Positions 8,406 through 15,666 of a DNA stretch of 64,000 bases are shown piece by piece. The notes under the pieces are model-generated. The model worked only from the letters and a program-made list of their open reading frames with translations, did no database searches and had not been told where the DNA came from. The stretch spans positions 2,976,001-3,040,000 of the forward strand of contig NZ_CP077604.1 in NCBI RefSeq assembly GCF_019048865.1, in the 5' to 3' direction. A program made the position numbers and the translations under genes. The stretch comes from Aquihabitans sp. G128. GTDB taxonomy: Bacteria; Actinomycetota; Acidimicrobiia; Acidimicrobiales; Iamiaceae. How positions within the stretch are numbered: position 1 is the stretch's first letter; the number at the start of each line of letters is the position of its first letter.

Positions 8406-8444
8406 GTGCCGGGACCACGCCCGCTGGGGGCACGATCCCGGCAC
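8406..8444 (-). terminator. Hairpin downstream of the adhesin gene
   Basis: GTGCCGGGA and TCCCGGCAC form a 9-bp perfect stem around a 21-nt loop, starting 14 bp past the adhesin stop. No T-tract follows, as is usual in high-GC actinobacteria. Confidence 0.45.
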
Positions 8445-8457
8445 GGTCACGACGCCG

Positions 8458-11400
8458 TCAGGCGGCAGGCTTGAAGTAGCCCTGCACGTCGATCACGAAG
8501 TTCGACGAGTTGGTGTAGTTGGCGGCGCTGAGCTCCGGGTAGCCCGCAGCGAGGGCGATCGCCCCCGTGTTGGTGGTGCCCTGGCCCTTGCTGAAGTTCA
8601 GGAAGGTGGCGTTCGGCCGGCTGGCGGTCGACGGCCAGATCCGGAAGTAGCCGCCACCGGCCGGGCTGACGGCGCTGACCGAGCCCTCGATGGCCTTGGT
8701 GCCCGAGGGGATCCCGCAACCGCTCGCGGTGCCGCCCTGGGCGCTCAGCCCGGTGCCGACCACCTTGAACGTCCGTGTGGCGTCGGCAGCCATGGCGCCG
8801 CCGCCAGCCCGGGTGTCGACGATGCGGCACGGCGTGATGGGCACGTAGAGCGTGCCGCCGGCGACGGTGCCGGCGAGGGCGTAGTAGCCCTGCACGTCGA
8901 TCACGTAGTGCGACCGGTTGCCGAAGTTCCGGATGGTGAGGTCCTTCGTCGCCGTGGTGCTGAGGGTCAGGGCACCGGTGTTGGTGGTGTCCTGGTTGGC
9001 GGCGTAGTTGATGAACGTGGCGTTGGGCGCCGCGGTCCCGGCCGGCCAGGCCCGGAAGTAGCCGCCGCCCGTGTGGCTGAGCGCGGTGACCGAGGCCTCC
9101 ACGGCCTGGGCGTTGTCGGGGATGCCACAGCCGTTGTTCTGAGCGCCCTGGGCGCCGAACTCGGTGCCGGTGCCGCCGACCCGCACGTCGCGCTGCTCAC
9201 CGGTGATGAGCGCACCGCCGCCGAAGCGGGTGTCGACCACCCGGCACGGCGTGATCGGCACGAAGACCGTGCCGTTGTCGACGGGCGGGTACGAGAAGTA
9301 GCCCTGGACGTCGATCACGTAGTGGGCCTTGGCCCCGAAGCTCCGCATGGTCAGGCCCTGGATCTGGTTGGCGGCCAGCGTCAAGGAGCCGGTGTTGGTG
9401 GTGCTCTTGCCCTTGGTGAAGTTCACGAAGGTGGCGTTCGGTGCCGCCTGGCCCGCCGGCCAGGCCCGGAAGAAGCCCGTGGACGCCGGGTCCACCGCGG
9501 TGACCGACGCCTCGACGGCCACGGCATCGGCCGGGATGTCGCAGCCGCCGGCCTTGCCGCCCTGGGCGGCGAAGTTGCCGCCGCCCCCGGCGACCTGGAT
9601 GCTGCGCTGCTGGTCGGCGGCGAAGGCGCCGGGGCCGAAGCGGGTGTCCATCACCCGGCAGGGCGAGATGGCCACGTAGGCCGCACCCTGCGCGCTCGGG
9701 ATGGTCCCGAGCGGAGTCACCGCGCTGCTGGCGTTCGACTGCACGCCGACGCCGGCGGAGTTCTTCGCCGCCACCCGGAAGGTGTAGGCGGTGCCGTTGG
9801 TCAGCCCCGTCACCTGCACGGAGGTGGCGGTGGTGGAGGTGACCTTGGGCGCCTGGGCGGTGGAGCCGATGTAGGGCGTCACCACGTAGCCGGTGATGGC
9901 TGCGCCGCCGTTGCTGGTGGGCGCGGTCCAGGAGACCGTGGCGGTGGTGTTGCCCGCGGTGGCGCTGACCCCGGTGGGAGCGGTGGGCACCCCGGCCTTG
10001 GTGAAGGTACGGGCAGCGGAGATGCCGATCTGGTTGCTGCTCGCATCGAGGGCCTGCACCCGCCAGTACCAGGTGCCCGCCGCCACGACCTCGATCGGGG
10101 CGTAGGAGCTCATGACCGTCACGGTCTGGTTCGCCGGCGAGGCAAAGGTGGAGGTGCTGGCCCGCTGGACGCGGTACGAGCTGGCGCCCTGCACCGGGTT
10201 CCAGGCGAGGACCAGGTCGTCGCCGACCGTTGCGGCGTTGGCCGGGGACGTGAGCTGCACGGTGGTGGCCTGCACGGTGAAGACCGGCACGCTGCCGCCG
10301 TCGCTCGACCAGGCGCCGACCTTGGAGTCGGCGTCCCGGGCCCGCACCCGCCAGGTGTAGTCACCCGGGGGCAGCACGTTGGTAGGGGTGTGGCGCACGT
10401 GCTGGGTGGTGACGCCTGCGACCCGGTTCGACGGCGAGAAGAGGGTGTCGCCGTTCTTGTACACCTCGTACTCGTAGGTGGCGGCGAAGCCGAGGGGGGA
10501 CCACGCGAACGATGGGGCACCCGAGACGGTCGATCCGTTCAACGGGGAGACCAACGCCGGCGCCGGCGACTTCTTGGTGAAGACCTGCGTGTCGCTCCAG
10601 GCCAGGAAGTTGCTGTTGGGGCTGCCGTCGATCGCGCGGACCCGCCAGTAGAGCGGACCCTCCGGGTACGTGCGGTCGGCCGGCGTGTAGAAGGTCTGGT
10701 CAACGGTCTTGTCGTCCAGGATCTGGGCGAACGTGTTCACCGTCGACACCTGGATCTGGTAGGTCTTCGCCTCGAGGTCGGTGGTGCCCGGAGCCGGGTT
10801 GTCCGGGAGGCCCGACGTGGTCTCCAGGTAGTCCTGCCAGCGGAAGGTCGGGGCGTTCGCCACGTTCACGGCCAGGCCGCTGGCCGGCGAGGTCGGCACC
10901 ACCTTGGCCGACACCTTCTTGAAGGTCGACGAGGGGGCGGCGGGCGAGGCCCCGTTGGGGTCGAGGCCGCAGGTCAGCGGTGAGCCGCCGCACGCCCGGA
11001 CGTGCCAGTAGTAGGCCTGGCCGGCGTTGTTGTCGGGCAGCTCCTCCGGCGGCGTGTATGCCGTCTGGTTGCCCATGCTGTAGGTGCGGAGGATCGTGGT
11101 GAAGTTCACGTCCGTGGCGATGTAGAGGCGGTACTGGGTTGCGCCGGGCGTGGGGTCCCACGTGAAGGTGGGGATGGCCCGCACGGCGCAGGCGTCCGAG
11201 GCGCAGTTGGCCGGGAGGACCCGGTTCACCGGGGTCGAAGCGTTGAAGGTGCCGCCGAGCACCGGCAGCGCGGTGTGGCCGGCCTGGTGCCGGGTCGTGG
11301 ACCAGAGGCTGGTGACGCCCTCGGGGCCGTCGATGCCGCGGACCCGCCAGTAGTACCCCGACGTGCCGGCCTTGGGTGCGGAGCACGACAGGCCCTGGTA

Positions 11401-12516
11401 GATCCGGGTCTGGGTGGTGGTGCACGTGTCGAAGACGGTGAAGAACTGGTCGTTGGAGACCTGCAGCTCGTAGCTCGAGGCGTGGTCGATCGACGTCCAC
11501 TGGAACATGAGGTTGCCGCTGGTGCTGGCGTCCAGGGCGGGTGAGACGAGCGTGGGCTTCGAGAGCCACTGCTTGGTGAAGGTGCGGGCGGCGGACCAGT
11601 TGCCGAGGTTGCCCTTGGCGTCGACGGCCTGGACCCGCCAGTAGTACGTCTGGTTGTCGAGGGTCGACGGGAACGTGTAGCGGGTGCCGCGCACGTTGTT
11701 GGCGGTGACCGTCAGCGGCTGGGTGAACTCGCTGTCGAGGTCGATCTGGACGTTGTAGACGGCAGCACCGGGAACGGCGTTCCACGAGAGGTCGATGTCG
11801 GTGACCCCGGCGGCGTCGCCGGGGGTGGTGAGCGTCGGCGTGGACGGCCACGTCACGTTGTAGGTCCGGGTGGGCGACCAATCGGTGACCACGCCGCCGC
11901 CGGAGGTGGTGGACGCACCGCGGACCCGCCAGTAGTACGCCTGGCCGCTGGGCTGGGCCTCGGTCACGGTGAGCGACGTGTTGAACGTCGTGTAGCTCTT
12001 GGCGCCGTTGAAGTCGGCGGCGTCGTCAACCTCGAGCACGTAGCTCTTCGATCCGGCGGTGGGGGTCCAGGAGAACGAGGGCGGGTCGGTGGGGAAGGTC
12101 AGGGTGGCGTTGTTCGCCGGGGCCTGCGGGGTGGGGCCCGCCAGGCCCTTGGTGAACGTGGCGGTGGCGAACGGGCCGGCGTTGTTGCCGTCGTCCAGGC
12201 CGGCCACCCGCCAGTACACGGTGCCGGTGGGCAGCTCGTTGATGGGCGTGTAGTTCGAGTTCGTGGTGGTGTCGCTGAAGAGCGTGGTGCCGAAGCCCGG
12301 GTCCGTCGAGCCCTGCACGCGGTAGCGGATGGCGTCCGGGAGCCGGTTCCAGCTCAGGGGCGGGTTGCCGCCGACCGAGTCGCCGTTCGGCGACAAGCCG
12401 GTGGGCGCGCTGGTGGGCGCGACCGCGCCGACCTCCTGCGCCGCCAGGGGGACGATCGTGACCAGCAGGACTGCGGCGGCCGAAGCCACCAGTGCCCGAA
12501 CCCGAAGACGCGCCAT
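8458..12516 (-). CDS. Large secreted adhesin-like protein: fibronectin-III-like repeats plus three VIDVQGYF-type repeats
   Basis: 1352 residues. ATG 12516 has GGAAGGA at good spacing and begins a classical signal peptide (MARLRVRALV... ending near AQEVGA). Residues about 35-840 are repeated beta-sandwich units, each recognisable by YYWRV(Q/R)A(V/I)D-type endings, i.e. Fn3-like. A canonical Fn3 domain follows at about 842-930 (PTAPTGVSATAGNTTATVSW). The C-terminus holds three repeats of about 135 residues beginning SPCRVMDTRF / TPCRVVDTRF / TPCRIVDTRA and ending (Y/F)VIDVQGYF, a domain common on actinobacterial surfaces. No LPXTG or C-terminal anchor is present. The place directly after pilT suggests a pilus-associated or secreted surface protein for attachment. 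That role is inferred. Confidence 0.85.
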   Translation of the reverse strand: MARLRVRALVASAAAVLLVTIVPLAAQEVGAVAPTSAPTGLSPNGDSVGGNPPLSWNRLPDAIRYRVQGSTDPGFGTTLFSDTTTNSNYTPINELPTGTVYWRVAGLDDGNNAGPFATATFTKGLAGPTPQAPANNATLTFPTDPPSFSWTPTAGSKSYVLEVDDAADFNGAKSYTTFNTSLTVTEAQPSGQAYYWRVRGASTTSGGGVVTDWSPTRTYNVTWPSTPTLTTPGDAAGVTDIDLSWNAVPGAAVYNVQIDLDSEFTQPLTVTANNVRGTRYTFPSTLDNQTYYWRVQAVDAKGNLGNWSAARTFTKQWLSKPTLVSPALDASTSGNLMFQWTSIDHASSYELQVSNDQFFTVFDTCTTTQTRIYQGLSCSAPKAGTSGYYWRVRGIDGPEGVTSLWSTTRHQAGHTALPVLGGTFNASTPVNRVLPANCASDACAVRAIPTFTWDPTPGATQYRLYIATDVNFTTILRTYSMGNQTAYTPPEELPDNNAGQAYYWHVRACGGSPLTCGLDPNGASPAAPSSTFKKVSAKVVPTSPASGLAVNVANAPTFRWQDYLETTSGLPDNPAPGTTDLEAKTYQIQVSTVNTFAQILDDKTVDQTFYTPADRTYPEGPLYWRVRAIDGSPNSNFLAWSDTQVFTKKSPAPALVSPLNGSTVSGAPSFAWSPLGFAATYEYEVYKNGDTLFSPSNRVAGVTTQHVRHTPTNVLPPGDYTWRVRARDADSKVGAWSSDGGSVPVFTVQATTVQLTSPANAATVGDDLVLAWNPVQGASSYRVQRASTSTFASPANQTVTVMSSYAPIEVVAAGTWYWRVQALDASSNQIGISAARTFTKAGVPTAPTGVSATAGNTTATVSWTAPTSNGGAAITGYVVTPYIGSTAQAPKVTSTTATSVQVTGLTNGTAYTFRVAAKNSAGVGVQSNASSAVTPLGTIPSAQGAAYVAISPCRVMDTRFGPGAFAADQQRSIQVAGGGGNFAAQGGKAGGCDIPADAVAVEASVTAVDPASTGFFRAWPAGQAAPNATFVNFTKGKSTTNTGSLTLAANQIQGLTMRSFGAKAHYVIDVQGYFSYPPVDNGTVFVPITPCRVVDTRFGGGALITGEQRDVRVGGTGTEFGAQGAQNNGCGIPDNAQAVEASVTALSHTGGGYFRAWPAGTAAPNATFINYAANQDTTNTGALTLSTTATKDLTIRNFGNRSHYVIDVQGYYALAGTVAGGTLYVPITPCRIVDTRAGGGAMAADATRTFKVVGTGLSAQGGTASGCGIPSGTKAIEGSVSAVSPAGGGYFRIWPSTASRPNATFLNFSKGQGTTNTGAIALAAGYPELSAANYTNSSNFVIDVQGYFKPAA

Positions 12517-12669
12517 GGTCCATTCCTTCCGTCGGTGCGCCAAGAGGCGCAGACCAAGCCCCCCCGAATGGACCGACCGGGGCCGAGGCCCGCGACTGCT
12601 CCCCCCTCGGAACGACGGCCACGAGACTACCGCATGATCGCTCGCGCCCAAAGGCCCGGGTGGGTGGTT

Positions 12670-12700
12670 CGTCCCGGTCCGGCCGCGCCGAACCGGGACG
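12670..12700 (-). terminator. Hairpin terminator candidate after pilT
   Basis: CGTCCCGGT and ACCGGGACG form a 9-bp stem with a 13-nt loop, 7 bp beyond the pilT stop. The rest of the 190-bp gap to the adhesin gene should hold the adhesin promoter; no clear box was identified. Confidence 0.5.
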
Positions 12701-12706
12701 CCCAGG

Positions 12707-14275
12707 TCAGCGGGCCGGCGGGGCCCCAGGGGCGGCCAGCATGCGCTTCAGCTCGTCCGGGTTGTGGGCCCGGCGCATGGCCTGGTCCGCGTTCACCACG
12801 CCGCTGCGGACCAGGCCGGCGAGCGCTTCGTCCATCAGCTGCATGCCCAGGCGCTTGCCCGAGGCCATGGCGTTGTGGATCTGGTGCACCTTGCCGTCGC
12901 GGATGAGGGCCCGGATCGCGGTGTTGGCCACCAGCACCTCGCACGCCATGGCCCGGCTGCGACCGTCGGCGGTGGGGACCAGCTGCTGGGTGGACACGCC
13001 CACCAGCGAGTTGGCGAGCTGGATCCGGACCTGGCCCTGCTGGCCGGGAGGGAAGACGTCGATGATGCGGTCGACGGTCTGGGCGGCGTCCTGGGTGTGG
13101 AGCGTGCCGAACACGAGGTGCCCGGTCTCGGCAGCGGTGATGGCGGTGGAGATCGTCTCGAGGTCGCGCATCTCGCCCACGAGGATGACGTCGGGGTCCT
13201 GGCGCATGGCCGAGGTGAGCGCTCGGCCGAAGCCGCTGGTGTCCTCGCCCACCTCGCGCTGGTTCACCAGCGACATCTGGGACCGGTGGACGAACTCGAT
13301 CGGGTCCTCGATCGTGATGATGTGGCTCTGCCGGGAGCGGTTCACGATGTCGATCAGCGATGCGAGGGTGGTCGACTTGCCGGAGCCCGTCGGCCCGGTG
13401 ACCAGCACGAGGCCGCGAGGCAGGTCGGCCCAGGTCCGGATGATCTCTGGGGCGCCCAGCTGCTCGAACGGGACGACGTCGTAGGGGATCACGCGGAACG
13501 CTGCGCCCACGGCGTTGCGCTGGACGAACACGTTCACCCGGAAGCGCACCTTGGCGCCCATGGCGTGCGACGTGTCGAGCTCGTTGGTCTCCTCGAAGCG
13601 CTCCTTCTGGCGCCCGGTGAGGATGGAGTACACCATCTCGCGCACCGTCGAGGCGCTGAGGACCGGCTCGTCGGGCATGCGCATCAGCTCGCCCACCAGG
13701 CGCACCATCGGCGGCTGGCCGGCGGCGAGGTGCAGGTCGGACCCGCCGAGCTCGATGGTGCGGTCGAAGAGCCGGTAGAGGTCGGGCGACGGCTGGCCGC
13801 GGTCGCCGGACTGGGCGACGGGCTCCTCGCCGCCGTACGCCGCCGCCAGGGCCGCGTCGATGCCGGACGCCTCGGCCACACCGACCTCGAGCTCGAGCTG
13901 CGCCGTCGTGCGCAGGTGCTCGGCCACGGCTTGGACGGCCGCCGCGTCGAGGGGCGACTGGAACACCACCAGCACGGCATCGCCGGCGTGGCGCAGCGGG
14001 ACGGCCCGCGACGAGCGGGCGAGGGGCTCCGGCAGCAGGCCGGGTGCCTCGGGGTGCACGACCTCGTCGGTGAAGTCGATGAAGCGGGCACCGGCGGACG
14101 CCGCCCAGGCTGCGGCGAGGTCGCGGGGGTGGAGGTCGACGGCGCGGGCCAGCACCTCGGGGAACGGCGAGCCGGTGCGGGCGGCCTCGTCGAGGGCGGC
14201 CTCGACCTCGTCCCGGGTGAGCACGTGGCGGTCGATGAGCGCCGCGCCGAAGCGTCGGGCCTGGCTGCTGAGCAT
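12707..14275 (-). CDS. pilT: Type IV pilus retraction ATPase PilT with N-terminal T2SSE_N-like domain
   Basis: 522 residues from ATG 14275, which follows GGAGGGGAAACCGC. The C-terminal 350 residues are PilT: GGSDLHLAAGQPP, Walker A GPTGSGKST (about residue 295), the Asp/His boxes IITIEDPIEFVH, Walker B DVILVGEMRD (about 363), GHLVFGTLHT and a C-terminal MQLMDEAL helix. The N-terminal 160 residues (FGAALIDRHVLTRDEVEAALDEA, then FIDFTDEVV...) resemble the GspE/MshE N-domain usually found in PilB-type extension ATPases, so the protein is longer than typical PilT (about 350). It should power pilus retraction at the cytoplasmic face. It lies between the major pilin and the adhesin gene. Confidence 0.92.
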   Translation of the reverse strand: MLSSQARRFGAALIDRHVLTRDEVEAALDEAARTGSPFPEVLARAVDLHPRDLAAAWAASAGARFIDFTDEVVHPEAPGLLPEPLARSSRAVPLRHAGDAVLVVFQSPLDAAAVQAVAEHLRTTAQLELEVGVAEASGIDAALAAAYGGEEPVAQSGDRGQPSPDLYRLFDRTIELGGSDLHLAAGQPPMVRLVGELMRMPDEPVLSASTVREMVYSILTGRQKERFEETNELDTSHAMGAKVRFRVNVFVQRNAVGAAFRVIPYDVVPFEQLGAPEIIRTWADLPRGLVLVTGPTGSGKSTTLASLIDIVNRSRQSHIITIEDPIEFVHRSQMSLVNQREVGEDTSGFGRALTSAMRQDPDVILVGEMRDLETISTAITAAETGHLVFGTLHTQDAAQTVDRIIDVFPPGQQGQVRIQLANSLVGVSTQQLVPTADGRSRAMACEVLVANTAIRALIRDGKVHQIHNAMASGKRLGMQLMDEALAGLVRSGVVNADQAMRRAHNPDELKRMLAAPGAPPAR

Positions 14276-14393
14276 GCGGTTTCCCCTCCAGATCACCGGC
14301 CCCTCCGGCGCGGCGTCGAGAGACTACCCGCCGGAGGCTCGGCCGTCGGAGGCCCAGGGCAGCCCGGGTCCGAGCCGGCCCCCGGACGCGGAA

Positions 14394-14417
14394 GGGCCCG
14401 CCCCGAAGGGCGGGCCC
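14394..14417 (-). terminator. Strong hairpin terminator of the major pilin gene
   Basis: On the minus strand GGGCCCGCCC-TTCG-GGGCGGGCCC forms a perfect 10-bp GC stem capped by a UUCG tetraloop, then TTCC, 26 bp past the pilin stop. It could separate the abundant pilin mRNA from pilT. Confidence 0.75.
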
Positions 14418-14443
14418 GTTCCGTCAGTGCAGGTGGACCGCTA

Positions 14444-14827
14444 TCAGGCGGGGCAGTCCGTGGTGTTGATGCCGTTGTTCTGCGACGGATCGGTGTTGAT
14501 GCGCTGCAGGTCACCGGTCGAGCCGGTGATGTCCCACCACGTGGGGGAGTCCTGGAGGTACTTCTTGCCGGTGGTGAGCTGGCTGATGCTCGTGGGGTAG
14601 CCACCCTCCTGGGCGTTGTATGCCTCGACGGCGGTCTTCACGACGCTCTGCTCGGTCTTGCACGCGTTGGTCTTGCCCTTGTCGGTGATGCCGTTGACGG
14701 CGAACACCACGACCGCGGCGAGGATGCCGAGGATCACGATGACGACCAGGAGCTCGATGAGCGTGAAGCCCTTGGCGCTGAGGCTCTTCTCGTTCCAGTC
14801 CTGCTGTGACTTGATGTGCTTGAGCAC
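14444..14827 (-). CDS. Major type IV pilin (prepilin)
   Basis: A 127-residue prepilin starting at GTG 14827, preceded by AGGGGGGAAC. A charged leader (MLKHIKSQQDWNEKSLSAKG) is followed by FTLIELLVVIVILGILAAV, the classical cleavage site with Glu5. The mature domain has an alpha-helical spine, a D-region with two cysteines (NACKTEQ and TTDCPA at the very end), and PTSISQLTTGKKYL, typical of type IVa and Gram-positive pilins. PilD-type peptidase would cleave and methylate it, but no pilD gene is in this window. A strong terminator follows, in keeping with high expression. The upstream 160 bp is comparatively AT-richer and should carry its promoter. Confidence 0.9.
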   Translation of the reverse strand: MLKHIKSQQDWNEKSLSAKGFTLIELLVVIVILGILAAVVVFAVNGITDKGKTNACKTEQSVVKTAVEAYNAQEGGYPTSISQLTTGKKYLQDSPTWWDITGSTGDLQRINTDPSQNNGINTTDCPA

Positions 14828-14940
14828 GTTCCCCCCTAGGGAATTGACTTGGTTGTCGGTCCCGAAGCCGGCGGCCTCAGGTGCTGTCGGCTCCGAATCG
14901 GACCGCTTTGCGATCTTACGAAGCTTTGCTGTCTGCGTCG

Positions 14941-14956
14941 TGAGCCGTATGGCTCA
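14941..14956 (-). terminator. Small perfect hairpin downstream of the pilX-like gene
   Basis: TGAGCC-GTAT-GGCTCA is a 6-bp perfect stem 33 bp after the pilX-like stop, within the 161-bp gap before the major pilin. It may end the minor-pilin operon or act in the pilin promoter region. Confidence 0.35.
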
Positions 14957-14988
14957 ACTTCGGCCGCAGCGGGCCGATCTCGCGGCGG

Positions 14989-15666
14989 TCACCGACTGGT
15001 GTCCCAGCTCACGATCTTGGGGATCGTGGCGCGTTGGGACTGGTTGGCGGCCGTCGTGTCGATCTCGAAGCGGACCCGCGCCTTGGCGACGACCCGCGTG
15101 GACGCGCCCGAGCCGCGGCAGTCGAGCAGCGCTCCGGGCGCGCCGGCCGCCGGGCCCTTGCAGGTGACCGTGATGGTGATGTCGCGCGGCTTCTGGCCGC
15201 CGTCGCCATCGAGCCCTCCGGAGCCTCCGGCCACGCTGGGGTCGCAGCTGCCGGTGGAGGTGGTGGTGGAGCACGTCGGGCCGCAGGTGACCGAGAGGAC
15301 CGAACCCGCCACGAAGGTGGCCTTGGCGCCCTGGGTGGTGTCCTGCTGCATCGGGAGGTTCATGGCGCACGAGGCGTCCAAGGGCGGGGTGCCCGTGGAG
15401 GTGGCGTCGGTCCCGATCAGCGGGTTCCGCTGGAGCCGCAGCACGGTGGTCTGCAGCGCGGACTCGGCGTTGTACCGGACCACCCGCTCCTGGCGGTACG
15501 CCTTGCTCGACTTGGACCCGGAGTAGGCGAGCGAGATCAGCGAGGCGGACAGCACCCCGATGACTGCGATGAACACGATCACCAGGACCAACGAGACGCC
15601 GGACTCGTCCTCGTGGGCGGCCCGCGCGCGGTGCCGGGCGGCGGCGAAGCGGTCAGTTGACGGCAC
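14989..15666 (-). CDS. PilX/GspK-like minor pilin
   Basis: 225 residues from GTG 15666, which has GGGAGGGG 6 nt upstream and overlaps the end of the pilW-like gene by 14 bp. The N-terminus is basic (FAAARHRARAAHEDESG), then VSLVLVIVFIAVIGVLSASL. This is a prepilin-like helix without Glu at mature position 5, a feature of the PilX/GspK tip subunits. The C-terminal domain has paired cysteines (ASCAMN, CGPTCSTTTSTGSC, VTCKG, LLDCRGSG) and a Gly-rich loop. Following pilV- and pilW-like genes in that order supports a tip or priming complex role. Confidence 0.78.
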   Translation of the reverse strand: MPSTDRFAAARHRARAAHEDESGVSLVLVIVFIAVIGVLSASLISLAYSGSKSSKAYRQERVVRYNAESALQTTVLRLQRNPLIGTDATSTGTPPLDASCAMNLPMQQDTTQGAKATFVAGSVLSVTCGPTCSTTTSTGSCDPSVAGGSGGLDGDGGQKPRDITITVTCKGPAAGAPGALLDCRGSGASTRVVAKARVRFEIDTTAANQSQRATIPKIVSWDTSR

